Counted from the stretch's first letter, positions 35,102 to 44,696 are shown. The stretch is 64,000 nt of DNA from Pedobacter sp. PAMC26386 (GCA_014302835.1 CP060294.1:2939067-3003066); one strand, 5' to 3'. Made by a program: numbers and translations. Notes: generated by a model from the letters alone, not told the origin.

Positions 35102-35522
35102 AATTTACCGTTTACTCAATGATACCTACCACTTACTAAGTATTATTCGCTGGAAATGAAATTTGCATTAAACTTGTTATAGATATTAAAACAAACAAAG
35201 TTTGTAAAACGCGTTCTTATAGAATTGGTCAAAGATATTTTTAACCTAACCTAAAACTTATCTCAATTCAGGTTTCATTTGTGTGTTAAAAAGTGGTAAA
35301 GTAAAAGCTTTGCCACTTTTTTTTTGCGCAATAACTATACAACTGATCAGCAACCTCTTGGAGTACTTCTGCTGAAATTTGAAAAAAGTTCTTTTTTTGA
35401 AAAGCTTTTTATGTTAAATTTGATTGAGCAATAAATTATAAAAAACAGCTTCGATGCTATTTAAAAAGATTTTATTGTAAATTTAACGTATCAACAACCT
35501 CTGGTAATTTTATTTAAGACAA
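35102..35522. other. 421-base gap with an isolated strong terminator; possible small RNA
   Basis: No convincing ORF is seen. The gap contains a strong intrinsic terminator at 35288-35325, 186 bases after the kinase stop. That is either a distant terminator of the kinase transcript or the 3' end of a short RNA made from within the gap. The last 120 bases presumably hold the promoter of the small acidic gene. Confidence 0.45.
35288..35325 (+). terminator. Intrinsic terminator in the gap after the sensor kinase
   Basis: 14-base arms AAAAAGTGGTAAAG (35288-35301) and CTTTGCCACTTTTT (35308-35321) with one wobble, then a nine-T tract. Confidence 0.88.
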
Positions 35523-35723
35523 ATGACAACTCCAAAAAAATCTGTTAAGAAAAGTTCATTAGATGATCAGGCACAGGACAAAGAAATGAATGATGAAAAT
35601 TCTTATGACTCCATCGACAAAAAGAAAGACTTTGACGATGATGACGATGACTTTGATCTTCCCTTAGATGATCTGGACACCTTCGACGACTTTGATTCAG
35701 AAGATGACGATGATACTTACTAA
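35523..35723 (+). CDS. Small highly acidic protein
   Basis: The 66-residue protein has a basic N-terminus (MTTPKKSVKKSS) and a strongly acidic C-terminal half with Asp runs (DDDDDFDLPLDDLDTFDDF). It has no Cys and no hydrophobic segment, and is probably disordered. A terminator starts 23 bases after the stop, supporting a real single-gene transcript. Function is unknown; acidic tails like this occur in chaperone- or nucleic-acid-mimicking proteins, but there is no evidence for either here. Confidence 0.75.
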   Translation: MTTPKKSVKKSSLDDQAQDKEMNDENSYDSIDKKKDFDDDDDDFDLPLDDLDTFDDFDSEDDDDTY

Positions 35724-35746
35724 GTAATCCAGTTTAATCTATATAG

Positions 35747-35777
35747 AGCATCTTACAAAAAAGATGCTTTTTTTTTA
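35747..35777 (+). terminator. Terminator of the small acidic gene
   Basis: Arms AGCATCTT (35747-35754) and AAGATGCT (35761-35768) followed by a T tract. Confidence 0.85.
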
Positions 35778-35820
35778 TTAGCGACTGTATAATTTCAGTC
35801 TCTTAAACCCTATTGAATAA

Positions 35821-36942
35821 ATGCAGCTAATCCCAGTTTCCAGTTCACAGACAAAAAAAGAGTTTTTACAGGTTCCTCATTATATCTATCAGAATGATCA
35901 GAACTGGATCTGTCCGCTGGACCAGGATGTTGAAAAAACATTTGACCCGGAAAAGAACATGTTTTTTCAACATGGTGAATGTACCCGATGGATACTCCAG
36001 GACAAGCAGAGAAAAACTATTGGAAGAATTGCCGCTTTTATCAATACAAAAAAAGCCTTCAACTATGAACAGCCAACAGGTGGAATAGGCTTTTTTGAAT
36101 GTATTGATAACCAGGATGCCGCATTTATCTTATTTGATTCTGCGCAGCAATGGTTAAAAGAAAAAGGGATGGGAGCAATGGATGGACCGATTAACTTCGG
36201 TGAAAACGATACTTTCTGGGGTTTACTTGTAGAAGGCTTCACTCCTCCATCCTACGGCATGAATTATAATCCGGTTTATTACCAGTCTTTTTTTGAAAAT
36301 TACGGATTTGTAACTTCTTATCAGCAAATCACCAATCATCTGGCAGTCCGAAACCCATTTCCGGAACGTTTCACCAAAATTGCAACCTGGGTAGCTAATA
36401 AACCGGGTTATACTTTTGAGCATTTCTCCAAAAAGAACTCAGAAAAATATGTACAGGATCTGATGGAAATCTACAATGATGGCTGGAAAGATTTCGAGAA
36501 CTTTGTTCCGATCAAAAAAGAGACGCTCCAGGAGAGTTTCAAGCAAATGGAGGCTATAATGGACGAAAAACTGATTTGGTTCGCTTACCTCAACGGAGAA
36601 CCTGCTTCTTTTGTAGTTATCATACCTGATGCCAACCAAATGATTAAAGATTTCAAAGGAAAGCTGGGTTTAATAGAAAAACTGAGATTTGTTTACAGAA
36701 GATGGAAGGGTGTCAACAGAATGAGGGCAATTGTGATGGGTACAAAAACAGCCTATCAGAAACACGGGTTAGAATCTGCCCTATTTATTAAATTAAAAGA
36801 ATATGTTTTGCCTTTGAACCAGTACGATGAACTCGAATTATCGTGGGTAGGTGACTTCAATGATAAAATGCTTTCAATTCATGAAGCAACGGGAGCCGTT
36901 TTTGGAAAGCGACACCTTACAATGCGAAAAGTCTTCTCTTAA
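35821..36942 (+). CDS. GNAT-like protein of the YghO type
   Basis: The 373-residue protein looks like the Bacteroidetes YghO-type GNAT-fold family: N-terminal FLQVPHYIYQNDQNWICPLD, the central GFFECIDNQDAAFILFDSAQQWLKEKGMG and DGPINFGENDTFWGLL, and the C-terminal GMKT-like stretch VMGTKTAYQKHGLESALF. Such proteins have two acyl-transferase-like halves and no proven substrate. It is cytoplasmic with no signal or TM. It appears monocistronic, followed by a weak member of the intergenic hairpin family. Confidence 0.75.
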   Translation: MQLIPVSSSQTKKEFLQVPHYIYQNDQNWICPLDQDVEKTFDPEKNMFFQHGECTRWILQDKQRKTIGRIAAFINTKKAFNYEQPTGGIGFFECIDNQDAAFILFDSAQQWLKEKGMGAMDGPINFGENDTFWGLLVEGFTPPSYGMNYNPVYYQSFFENYGFVTSYQQITNHLAVRNPFPERFTKIATWVANKPGYTFEHFSKKNSEKYVQDLMEIYNDGWKDFENFVPIKKETLQESFKQMEAIMDEKLIWFAYLNGEPASFVVIIPDANQMIKDFKGKLGLIEKLRFVYRRWKGVNRMRAIVMGTKTAYQKHGLESALFIKLKEYVLPLNQYDELELSWVGDFNDKMLSIHEATGAVFGKRHLTMRKVFS

Positions 36943-36971
36943 GGGAGAAGACTTTTGGATAAGTAAACAAT

Positions 36972-37001
36972 AAGCACCCGTTTAAAATTAAACAGGTACT
37001 T
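36972..37001. repeat. Degenerate member of the CAGG hairpin repeat family / terminator
   Basis: 14-base arms 36972-36985 (AAGCACCCGTTTAA) and 36988-37001 (TTAAACAGGTACTT) with two G/T wobbles. It lies between the convergent GNAT-like and XRE genes. The core TTTAAACAGG is shared with the repeat family. Confidence 0.6.
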
Positions 37002-37010
37002 AAAATTTCT

Positions 37011-37340
37011 CTATTTTTCTCTGATTTCTTCGTAAAGATCAATAACCTTCTTTTGAAGTTTAATGATCTCTTCTTCTCTCAGTGATAGTTTCGCTTTCAG
37101 ATTATTGATCTCTTCGAAATTAACCGATTGAGGATTCTCTCCTTCTTTGGAGATAATGTCCATTGTTGAGACTTCAAAAAGATTAGCGATCTGAGCCAGC
37201 CTTGAGATATTAATATCTGTAATCCCTGTTTCAATCTTTGAAAACGCAGGAATAGAGATGTTAAGTCTTTTAGCTACTTCGCCCTGGCTCCATCCATTTT
37301 TCTGACGGAGCTGTCTGATGTTCTTACCGATGATGTTCAT
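37011..37340 (-). CDS. XRE-family HTH regulator with C-terminal coiled coil
   Basis: The 109-residue protein has a Cro/C1 helix-turn-helix (about residues 5-60: IRQLRQKNGWSQGEVAKRL, SIPAFSKIETGITDINISRL) and a charged C-terminal helix with heptad-like spacing (about 75-107: LKAKLSLREEEIIKLQKKVI), a probable dimerising coiled coil. It lies 28 bases after mpl on the same strand and may be co-transcribed. Targets are unknown. Confidence 0.9.
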   Translation of the reverse strand: MNIIGKNIRQLRQKNGWSQGEVAKRLNISIPAFSKIETGITDINISRLAQIANLFEVSTMDIISKEGENPQSVNFEEINNLKAKLSLREEEIIKLQKKVIDLYEEIREK

Positions 37341-37368
37341 TATTATAAATTTAGGTGTGTTTTGTTCT

Positions 37369-38727
37369 TTAAGTATTCAACTCACGTGCCAGTTTAACTA
37401 AATCCATCCCTCCGAAATTACCTGAACTCATTAGCAGCAGGTTTGTATGGTTGAAATTTAGTCCTCTTAAGTATTGCTCAAGAGTAGAGGCATTGTCAAA
37501 AAACGTAAGCTTATCGTTATTAAATGCTGTTCGAACATCTATTTCCGAGAAAGGCTTAATTTTTTTTTGTTGAAATGTTTTTATATCTATATATACGATA
37601 GGAATGTCTGCCCGGATCATCGTATCTGCATATTGCAGTAAAAAATTTTTATTTAAACTACTAAATGTGTGCAATTCTATACAGGCTACCAACTTTCTTT
37701 CCTCAAATTGTGACTTTACTGCCTCAATTGTAGCTCTCAATTTTGAAGGAGAATGGGCAAAATCCTTATAAACACTGGTGTTGTTTTCGGTATTAAGCAG
37801 TTCAAGCCTTTTTGCAGCTCCTTTAAATGAGGCAATCGCGTGGTTAAAATTCTCTTCACTAATCCCTATTTCTTTACAGACCAATTTCGCTGCGCTTAAA
37901 TTCATTAGGTTATGGTCACCAAAAACTTTCAGCGGCAGATTTTCAGGGTCTAGATAAGTTATACCATTCTTAACGTGATGTACAGGGATTTCGTATCCTG
38001 TCTTAACAATTTCTTTACGGCTATTTCTTACAAGGATTTGTAATTCTTCATCGGCTTCACAATAAAAAAGCGTCCCTCCTGGCTCTATAGTATCAATAAA
38101 CAGCTCAAATTGATGAATATAGTTTTCAAAAGTAGGAAATACATTGACGTGATCCCAGGCTACACCACTGATTACCGCAATATTTGCCTTATACAAATGG
38201 AATTTTGGTCTTCTATCAATCGGCGAGGCTAAATATTCATCTCCCTCGATAATTATTATTGGTGCTGAGTCGGTAACTTTCACCATCGTATCGAACCCTT
38301 CCAGCTGAGCGCCTACCAGGTAATCGAAATCTTTTTCGTAATAGTTTAGAACATGCAGAATCATAGACGTTATTGTCGTCTTACCATGACTGCCGCCAAT
38401 AACTATCCGAAGTTTATCTTTAGTTTGCTCATAAATATATTCAGGATAAGAATAGACCTTCAGACCAAGCTCTTGTGCTCTCAGTAATTCAGGGTTATCT
38501 ATAAGCGCATGCATTCCCAGGATAACCGCGTCAAGGTCAGGAGTAATTAACTCTTCACGCCAGCCCATTTTTTCAGGCAAAATCCCATACCTGGCTAATC
38601 TGCCTGCCGATGGTTCAAAAACTAAATCATCAGAACCACTTACGATAAAACCTTTCTTATGCAAAGCTATTGCCAGATTATGCATTGCACTTCCCCCGAT
38701 AGCTATAAAATGTATTCGCATTCTCAA
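37369..38727 (-). CDS. mpl: UDP-N-acetylmuramate:L-alanyl-gamma-D-glutamyl-meso-diaminopimelate ligase
   Basis: The 452-residue Mur-ligase-family enzyme has an N-terminal UDP-binding Rossmann domain (IHFIAIGGSAMHNLAIAL), an ATP-binding P-loop (GGSHGKTTITSMILHVL) and the central ligase motif with EGDEY. The C-terminal domain contains KDFAHSPSKLRATIEAV. N-terminal and overall features fit Mpl, which reattaches recycled murein tripeptide to UDP-MurNAc, rather than MurC. It lies 38 bases downstream of prmA in a tpiA-prmA-mpl-XRE run. Confidence 0.9.
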   Translation of the reverse strand: MRMRIHFIAIGGSAMHNLAIALHKKGFIVSGSDDLVFEPSAGRLARYGILPEKMGWREELITPDLDAVILGMHALIDNPELLRAQELGLKVYSYPEYIYEQTKDKLRIVIGGSHGKTTITSMILHVLNYYEKDFDYLVGAQLEGFDTMVKVTDSAPIIIIEGDEYLASPIDRRPKFHLYKANIAVISGVAWDHVNVFPTFENYIHQFELFIDTIEPGGTLFYCEADEELQILVRNSRKEIVKTGYEIPVHHVKNGITYLDPENLPLKVFGDHNLMNLSAAKLVCKEIGISEENFNHAIASFKGAAKRLELLNTENNTSVYKDFAHSPSKLRATIEAVKSQFEERKLVACIELHTFSSLNKNFLLQYADTMIRADIPIVYIDIKTFQQKKIKPFSEIDVRTAFNNDKLTFFDNASTLEQYLRGLNFNHTNLLLMSSGNFGGMDLVKLARELNT

Positions 38728-38765
38728 ATATTAAAAAAAATAAAGCAATTAAAATACTTTTTTTA

Positions 38766-39605
38766 TTACGCCTTTATAAACCGGGCAGCAACCCAGTCTC
38801 CTATTTTCTTGTGATTGATATAATTCATGCCCAATTGCTTGCATGCATCCTGAATCATTTGAAGATCTGGAGACTCGTAAAACCCACTAAAAAAGATTTC
38901 ACCGCCGCTTTTTAAGACTTTAGCATAAACAGGAATCTGATCCAGTAAAATATTACGGTTTATATTAGCTAGTATAATATCGTAGGCGTGAGTGGGGATA
39001 GTCTCTTTGCCACCGCACAAAGCAGTGATATTATGGATATCATTCAGTGCAGAATTTTCCTTTGCACTCAGGTAACAAACTTCATCGTTATCAATTGCAA
39101 CCAGCTCCGCGGCACCCTTTTTGGCAGCAAGAATTGCCAGGATTCCGGTTCCGCATCCCATATCCAGGATGTGCTTTCCAGCAGCATCACTTTCCAGGAT
39201 ATATTGCATCATCATCGTTGTAGTTTGATGATGGCCAGTTCCAAAAGCCATTTTAGGATCGATTACGATCTCATATTTATAGCTGGGCTGGCTCTGATGA
39301 AAAGTAGCTCTTACATAGCAGGTTTCATCAATAATAAGGGGTTCGAAATTCTTCTCCCACTCCTCATTCCAATTTTCCGCTGCAATTTCTGTTACGGTGT
39401 AAGTATATTCGAAATCTCCTTCAAACTGAAGAAGAGCTTCGGTTAAGTTTTCTTTGCTATAGCTATCGAGGTCAATAAATGCAGAAAAACCATTTTCCGT
39501 ATCTTCAAATGTATTAAACCCGATTTCAGCCAATTCACTGATTAATAGGTCCTGTTGATACTCTTCTATTAAGGTGAAGCTGAAGGTGACTTGAATGTAC
39601 TGCAT
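38766..39605 (-). CDS. prmA: Ribosomal protein L11 methyltransferase
   Basis: The 279-residue class I SAM methyltransferase has motif I HILDMGCGTGILAILAAKKGA and the PrmA-typical DPKMAFGTGHHQTT just before it. The downstream active-site motif NINRNIL is present. The N-terminal 90 residues are the substrate-recruiting domain. It trimethylates ribosomal protein L11. Its ATG overlaps the tpiA stop by one base, so translation is coupled. Confidence 0.95.
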   Translation of the reverse strand: MQYIQVTFSFTLIEEYQQDLLISELAEIGFNTFEDTENGFSAFIDLDSYSKENLTEALLQFEGDFEYTYTVTEIAAENWNEEWEKNFEPLIIDETCYVRATFHQSQPSYKYEIVIDPKMAFGTGHHQTTTMMMQYILESDAAGKHILDMGCGTGILAILAAKKGAAELVAIDNDEVCYLSAKENSALNDIHNITALCGGKETIPTHAYDIILANINRNILLDQIPVYAKVLKSGGEIFFSGFYESPDLQMIQDACKQLGMNYINHKKIGDWVAARFIKA

Positions 39606-40366
39606 TAAGAATTAAACGTTTTAATGATATCTGCGAAATCACGTGACTTCAAAGAAGCACCTCCTATTAAACCACCGTCAATATCTTTTTGTGCAAATAA
39701 TTCAGGTGCATTTTTAGGAGTACAGCTACCTCCGTACAAAATAGAAGTTTCTTCTGCTGCTGTTTCACCATATTTGCCAGCAACTTCAGCACGAATAAAT
39801 TCGTGCACTTCCTGAGCCTGCTCTGCAGTAGCAGTTAATCCTGTGCCTATAGCCCAAACTGGCTCGTAAGCAATTACTACTTTTGAAAAATCTTCCGGAC
39901 TTAAATGGAAAAGACCATTTTCTAATTGTCCTTTAAGAATTTCAAAGAAATTACCATTGTTTCTTTCATCCAGTGTTTCACCGATACAGAAAATAGGTAA
40001 CAATTGATTTGCCAAAGCAATATTAGTTTTATCAGCAAGTAAAGCATCGCTTTCAGCAAAATACTGACGACGTTCTGAGTGTCCGACAATTACATATTCA
40101 CAACCTACTGATTTGATCATTTTGGCCGAAATTTCACCAGTAAAAGCACCGCTTTCTTTTTGATGACAATTCTGAGCACCAATTTTAACGACATCTCCTC
40201 CTAATTTTGATAAGCTGTTTAAATGAATAAACGGGGCACATATGATAGCAATCTGATCGCCTTTTTTCTCATCTCTTACGATGTTAACGATTTCTGAAAA
40301 TAATGAAATACCTTCTGCATAGTCCGTATTCATTTTCCAATTTCCTGCTACTATTTTCTTTCTCAT
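39605..40366 (-). CDS. tpiA: Triose-phosphate isomerase
   Basis: The 253-residue TIM-barrel enzyme interconverts DHAP and glyceraldehyde-3-phosphate. The N-terminal active-site GNWKMN, the electrophile HSERR, the catalytic Glu in YEPVWAIGTG and the phosphate-binding GGSCTPKN and GLIGGASLK are all intact. It is the first gene of the tpiA-prmA-mpl run. About 125 AT-rich bases lie upstream, where I could not place a clear -7 box. Confidence 0.98.
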   Translation of the reverse strand: MRKKIVAGNWKMNTDYAEGISLFSEIVNIVRDEKKGDQIAIICAPFIHLNSLSKLGGDVVKIGAQNCHQKESGAFTGEISAKMIKSVGCEYVIVGHSERRQYFAESDALLADKTNIALANQLLPIFCIGETLDERNNGNFFEILKGQLENGLFHLSPEDFSKVVIAYEPVWAIGTGLTATAEQAQEVHEFIRAEVAGKYGETAAEETSILYGGSCTPKNAPELFAQKDIDGGLIGGASLKSRDFADIIKTFNS

Positions 40367-40491
40367 AATTAAATCTAATATTATTTTAATTGCAATCCTA
40401 GTTTATTGATAATAAGGCGCCGTTTTAACTCCAAAATAATCATTCTGTTTTTATAGCTGTGCCTATAGCTGATAAAAATACACAAACTCTC

Positions 40492-41667
40492 TTAAAAAGA
40501 TCTATAAATTGAAGTTAATTCAAAAATCGACGACAATATATCCTTTTCTATCTGATTAAACTCAACATTTTTACGTTCGAAGACTTTTTCTGTCGTCTCA
40601 AACATTTTTTCAATACTATAAACATCAAATTCCTGCGGGCCACCCCATGCAAAATCAGGGATAAAGTTCCTTGGATAGCCTGAACCGAACACATTTGCAC
40701 TCACTCCAACAACAGTTCCTGTATTAAACATTGTATTGATACCGCATTTAACATGATCAGCCATAATTAAGCCGCAAAACTGAAGCCCGGTCTTTCTAAA
40801 AGTGGTTTGTTCATAATCCCACAGTTTAACTTCTGCATAATTATTCTTCAGGTTAGAATTATTGGTATCAGCCCCAATGTTACACCATTGCCCCATTACT
40901 GAATTGCCCAGGTAACCTTCATGACCTTTAGAAGAATAACCCCAGATCACTGCGTTATTAATTTCTCCGCCTACCGTACTAAAAGGACCGATAGTAGTTT
41001 GTCCGTAAATTTTAGTTCCCATTTTCACTCTGGAGCCTTCGCCCAGCGCAAAAGAGCCCCTGATATGACTACCTTCCCACACCATTGAGTTTTTCCCAAG
41101 GTAAACAGGTCCGGTCAGCGTATTAAAAGTAGCACATTCTGCTTGCACCCCCTCTTCCAGAAAAATCTGATCTCCCAGAACTGTATTCGTCCCGCTCAGT
41201 TTGGCTGAAACTCTTCCCTTTGTTAACAGGTCAAAATCAGCACGTAACTGCACATCATTATATTTAAAGATATCTTCTGGGAATACAATCCGGGTAAAAG
41301 TACCGGAATAGGAAACAGGGTGTAATAAAGTACCTGCTGCTAAACTGAGAGTTTCGCCCGGATTAGCTTTATAAGCCAGTATAGTGTTTCCCTGGAGAAG
41401 TACCTCTCCGCTTTGCAGCGCAGCAATAGCACCAAAAAGATTGATATCAGGACAAACAGAACCATTGATATAGATATCCGCATCCTGGCGCATTTTATAT
41501 TTGACTGCAAGATAGCCCACAGTACAAAAACCCGGAACAGCAGATGAATATTTCTCCCATTTCTCTGCTATGGTTAAGATTCCGATACGTAAATCGGCCA
41601 CAGGCCTGGTGAAAGTTAAAGGCCTTAAAGAAAGAGCAGTTTGATCATCAAATAAATTAATGTTCAT
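40492..41667 (-). CDS. Variant GlmU-like sugar nucleotidyltransferase/acetyltransferase
   Basis: The 391-residue protein has an N-terminal nucleotidyltransferase-like half (MNINLFDDQTALSLRPLTFTRPVADL) and a C-terminal left-handed beta-helix of hexapeptide repeats (about 155-330). These are the features of the Bacteroidetes alternative GlmU-like family (TIGR03991-type). It may supply UDP-GlcNAc or a related nucleotide sugar. The canonical GlmU signature loop LAAGxGTRM is absent, so classical GlmU function should not be assumed. No other peptidoglycan gene adjoins it. Confidence 0.85.
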   Translation of the reverse strand: MNINLFDDQTALSLRPLTFTRPVADLRIGILTIAEKWEKYSSAVPGFCTVGYLAVKYKMRQDADIYINGSVCPDINLFGAIAALQSGEVLLQGNTILAYKANPGETLSLAAGTLLHPVSYSGTFTRIVFPEDIFKYNDVQLRADFDLLTKGRVSAKLSGTNTVLGDQIFLEEGVQAECATFNTLTGPVYLGKNSMVWEGSHIRGSFALGEGSRVKMGTKIYGQTTIGPFSTVGGEINNAVIWGYSSKGHEGYLGNSVMGQWCNIGADTNNSNLKNNYAEVKLWDYEQTTFRKTGLQFCGLIMADHVKCGINTMFNTGTVVGVSANVFGSGYPRNFIPDFAWGGPQEFDVYSIEKMFETTEKVFERKNVEFNQIEKDILSSIFELTSIYRSF

Positions 41668-41742
41668 TTATGTTTTATTGTTTTGTTTTACACAGCGCTC
41701 CTATGATTCAGCACTCCATATATAATATACGCAAAAATAAAA

Positions 41743-41771
41743 AAAGTCCCGAAGCTTAGCATCGGGACTTT
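41743..41771 (-). terminator. Terminator of rpmE
   Basis: 10-base arms AAAGTCCCGA (41743-41752) and TCGGGACTTT (41762-41771). On the minus strand a run of seven T follows. It lies 26 bases after the rpmE stop. Confidence 0.9.
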
Positions 41772-41796
41772 AAAATAATTTTCTATAACTGTAGAA

Positions 41797-42045
41797 TTAT
41801 TTCTTAGCGTAACGAGTTTTAAATTTATCGATACGACCAGCTGTATCTACCAGTTTCATTTTACCAGTATAGAATGGGTGAGACGTGTGTGAGATCTCTA
41901 ATTTATAAAGAGGGTACTCGTTACCATCTTCCCAAGTCACAGATTCTTTAGTATCAACACAAGATTTAGTTAAGAAAGAGTATTCGTTAGACATATCTTT
42001 AAATACTACGAATCTATAGTTTGATGGGTGAAGATCTTTTTTCAT
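41797..42045 (-). CDS. rpmE2: 50S ribosomal protein L31, type B
   Basis: The 82-residue protein is type B L31 ([39 protein letters not shown]): it lacks the CxxC zinc cysteines of type A L31. The type B form is usual in Bacteroidetes. It is a single-gene unit with a strong terminator. A GATATTTG near-match to the -7 box lies about 50-60 bases upstream. Confidence 0.97.
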   Translation of the reverse strand: MKKDLHPSNYRFVVFKDMSNEYSFLTKSCVDTKESVTWEDGNEYPLYKLEISHTSHPFYTGKMKLVDTAGRIDKFKTRYAKK

Positions 42046-42139
42046 AATGAATATATACTTATTTGTACTTATTTGTCGCTTATTTTGAAGGTTGCAAATA
42101 TCCTAATTATATTTTTTATTTACAAGGATTATTAAAAAA

Positions 42140-42427
42140 TTATGTACTATACTTTTTTCTCGTTTCAATTTTCTGCATCTGCCTGCTAATATATTCATCT
42201 GCAATCACTTCTGCCGAAGGCAGTTGAGACCTGCTGATCAACAAAGACTTCAGCCTATCTTCGTCTACATCTGTCCGATATAATATATTCATCATTTTAG
42301 AGATGTCATTATCGAGTAACCACGAGAAGGCGCGAACCATTTTTTCTCTCAATTGTTCGGCAGATAATTCATCTTCCAGTTCAAAATCATTTCCTATAAT
42401 TCTGCTGAGCGCTCTAAGATCATCCAT
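42140..42427 (-). CDS. Small conserved-looking hypothetical protein
   Basis: The 95-residue protein is highly charged and helical with no signal, TM or cysteine. It contains SKMMNILYRTDVDEDRL and ends in a basic tail (RQMQKIETRKKYST). It starts 4 bases after the methylmalonyl-CoA epimerase stop, so the two are almost surely co-transcribed. This pairing is often seen in Bacteroidetes, but no function is known to me. Confidence 0.75.
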   Translation of the reverse strand: MDDLRALSRIIGNDFELEDELSAEQLREKMVRAFSWLLDNDISKMMNILYRTDVDEDRLKSLLISRSQLPSAEVIADEYISRQMQKIETRKKYST

Positions 42428-42431
42428 TAAA

Positions 42432-42836
42432 TCATTTTTTTATTTCCTGACACAATTCGATCAGTACGCCATTTGTCCCTTTAGGGTGAACAAAGCAAAT
42501 CAACTTATTGTCGGCCCCAAATTTAGGTTCTTCATTCAAGAGTACAAAACCCTCATTTTTCAATCTCTTCATTTCTGCAACAATATCATCTACGTCAAAT
42601 GCAATATGATGTATTCCCTCTCCTCTCTTAGTGATAAACGAAGCAATCGGACTATCCAGTATACTGGCAGCCAGTAATTCGATTTTATTCTCCCCGGTCA
42701 AAAAAAAAGCCGTATCCACCCCTTCTGAGGCTACTGATTCCCGCTTATAAGCTGGCACCCCTAATAACTTCTCATAGAGATTACAGGAGGCATCAAGATC
42801 TTTTACTGCGATACCGATATGTTCAATTTTATTCAT
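42432..42836 (-). CDS. mce: Methylmalonyl-CoA epimerase
   Basis: The 134-residue VOC-fold protein (IEHIGIAVKDLDASCNLYEKL, HHIAFDVDDI, GVLIELCQE) has metal ligands His in the first stretch, His in the second and Glu in the third. It interconverts the two epimers of methylmalonyl-CoA in propionate metabolism. The start at 42836 (MNKIEHIG) is preferred because an upstream in-frame ATG at 42872 would add 12 residues unlike the fold. It goes with the acyl-CoA carboxylase activity at about 21 kb only by pathway. Confidence 0.93.
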   Translation of the reverse strand: MNKIEHIGIAVKDLDASCNLYEKLLGVPAYKRESVASEGVDTAFFLTGENKIELLAASILDSPIASFITKRGEGIHHIAFDVDDIVAEMKRLKNEGFVLLNEEPKFGADNKLICFVHPKGTNGVLIELCQEIKK

Positions 42837-42926
42837 CCGCTGTGTAAACGTTAAAAGAATGTAAAAATGCATGTTTTAACCATAGCTTCATAGCTATTAA
42901 TTACATTCTTTGGCAATCTTTTTTAG

Positions 42927-42934
42927 TACATTTG
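42927..42934 (+). promoter_or_regulatory. -7 box of the isc operon
   Basis: TACATTTG, an exact TAnnTTTG match, lies 27 bases upstream of the iscS ATG. TTTG at 42909-42912 is only 14 bases away, closer than the usual 18-19, so the -33 element is uncertain. Confidence 0.55.
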
Positions 42935-42960
42935 TACATTAAAAGAATAAATTACATACA

Positions 42961-44172
42961 ATGGAACTTCCTATCTATCTAGATAATAACGCGACAACCC
43001 CCCTTGACCCAAGAGTGCTTGAAGCAATGTTGCCTTACTTCACCACCAAATTCGGTAATGCCGCAAGTCGTAACCACGCCTTTGGCTGGGTTGCAGAAGA
43101 AGGTGTTGACTATGCACGTGAACAAGCTGCTAAACTAATTGGCTGTACTGAAAAGGAAATTATTTTCACTTCAGGCGCTACAGAAGCAGACAACCTTGGT
43201 ATTAAAGGTGTGTTTGAGATGTATCAGGATAAAGGTAATCATATTATTACTGCGACTACTGAACACAAAGCAGTTCTGGATACTTGTAAACACCTGGAGA
43301 AATTAGGTGCAAAAGTTACTTATCTGAAAGTAAAAGAAGACGGTTTAATCGATCTTGCTGAGTTAGAAGCGGCAATGACTGAACAAACTATCCTGGTTAC
43401 AATTATGTATGGTAACAATGAAATCGGTGTTGTTCAACCGATCAAAGAAATTGCAGCAATCGCACATAAGTTCGGTGCTTTATTTATGACTGATGCAACG
43501 CAGGCTGTAGGTAAAATCCCCGTAGATGTAAATGCTGACGGAATTGACTTATTGGCTTTCAGTGCACATAAAATGTACGGACCTAAGGGTGTTGGTGTAC
43601 TATATGTACGTCGTAAAAACCCAAGGGTTAAAGTAACTGCACAAATGGACGGTGGTGGTCATGAGCGCGGTATGCGTTCAGGAACATTAAACGTACCTGG
43701 AATTGTTGGTTTAGGTAAAGCCTGTGAATTATGTCGTTTAGAAATGGATGCAGAAGCCACTCGTCTTTCTGCATTGAGAGATAAACTAGAAAGCGCATTG
43801 ACGGTAATGGAAGAAAGTTATGTCAATGGGAATACGCAACACCGTTTACCACATGTAGCTAATATCTCCTTTAAATATGTTGAAGGCGAAGGACTGATGA
43901 TGGCTATGAAAGATTTAGCTGTTTCTTCAGGTTCCGCTTGTACTTCAGCTTCATTAGAACCTTCTTACGTATTGAAAAGCTTAGGTCTTTCTGATGATCT
44001 TGCACACTCTTCTATCCGTTTCGGTTTAGGCCGCTTCACTACAGAAGAAGAAATTGATTACGCTATTGAGAACACTAAAAAAGCGGTTAATCACTTAAGA
44101 GACCTTTCTCCACTGTGGGAAATGTTTAAAGAAGGAATTGATTTAAGTAAAATTGAATGGGCTGAGCACTAG
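42961..44172 (+). CDS. iscS: Cysteine desulfurase
   Basis: The 403-residue class V aminotransferase-fold enzyme uses PLP (Lys204 in [17 protein letters not shown]) and takes sulfur from cysteine onto Cys327 in [18 protein letters not shown]-terminal [11 protein letters not shown] and the His in EHKAV are conserved. The length and active-site loop are those of the IscS/NifS group I enzymes. It is the first gene of iscS-iscU-iscA; no iscR, hscA/hscB or fdx lies here. A TACATTTG promoter box precedes it. Confidence 0.97.
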   Translation: MELPIYLDNNATTPLDPRVLEAMLPYFTTKFGNAASRNHAFGWVAEEGVDYAREQAAKLIGCTEKEIIFTSGATEADNLGIKGVFEMYQDKGNHIITATTEHKAVLDTCKHLEKLGAKVTYLKVKEDGLIDLAELEAAMTEQTILVTIMYGNNEIGVVQPIKEIAAIAHKFGALFMTDATQAVGKIPVDVNADGIDLLAFSAHKMYGPKGVGVLYVRRKNPRVKVTAQMDGGGHERGMRSGTLNVPGIVGLGKACELCRLEMDAEATRLSALRDKLESALTVMEESYVNGNTQHRLPHVANISFKYVEGEGLMMAMKDLAVSSGSACTSASLEPSYVLKSLGLSDDLAHSSIRFGLGRFTTEEEIDYAIENTKKAVNHLRDLSPLWEMFKEGIDLSKIEWAEH

Positions 44173-44246
44173 TCTCAATCCAATTCATTTATAAATAAAA
44201 TATTTAGAAATAAGCCCCTTTAACGAGAGGTTTGGAGGAAAATAAA

Positions 44247-44660
44247 ATGGCATACTCAGAAAAAGTAATGGAACACTATACCAACCCCCGTAACGTTGGT
44301 ACTTTAGATAAGAACAGCAAATCGGTTGGTACAGGATTAGTAGGCGCACCAGAATGCGGTGACGTGATGCGTCTTCAAATTGAAGTAGATGAAAACAATG
44401 TAATCACTGATGCGAAATTTAAAACTTTCGGCTGTGGTTCTGCAATCGCTTCTTCTTCTTTAGCTACTGAATGGTTAAAAGGAAAAACTGTTGATGAAGC
44501 AATGACGATTGACAACATGGATATCGTTGAAGAATTAGCTTTGCCACCAGTAAAAATTCACTGTTCTGTATTAGCAGAGGATGCGATTAAGTCAGCAATC
44601 AACGATTATCGTGTCAAAAATGGTATGGACCCAATTGCATTGCCTAAATCACACCACTAA
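44247..44660 (+). CDS. iscU: Iron-sulfur cluster scaffold protein
   Basis: The 137-residue scaffold has the three cluster cysteines in PECGD, FGCGSAIASSS and HCSVLAED. N-terminal MAYSEKVMEHYTNPRNVGTLD is typical. The start is ATG 44247, preceded by GGAGG at 44234-44238; a TTG at 44232 is in frame but its codon sits on the ribosome-binding site. Shine-Dalgarno sequences are uncommon in this phylum, so this one decides the start. It builds a 2Fe-2S or 4Fe-4S cluster with sulfur from IscS. Confidence 0.97.
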   Translation: MAYSEKVMEHYTNPRNVGTLDKNSKSVGTGLVGAPECGDVMRLQIEVDENNVITDAKFKTFGCGSAIASSSLATEWLKGKTVDEAMTIDNMDIVEELALPPVKIHCSVLAEDAIKSAINDYRVKNGMDPIALPKSHH

Positions 44661-44696
44661 AAAAAATAACAAGGTCAGTATTTAATATTTAAGCAT

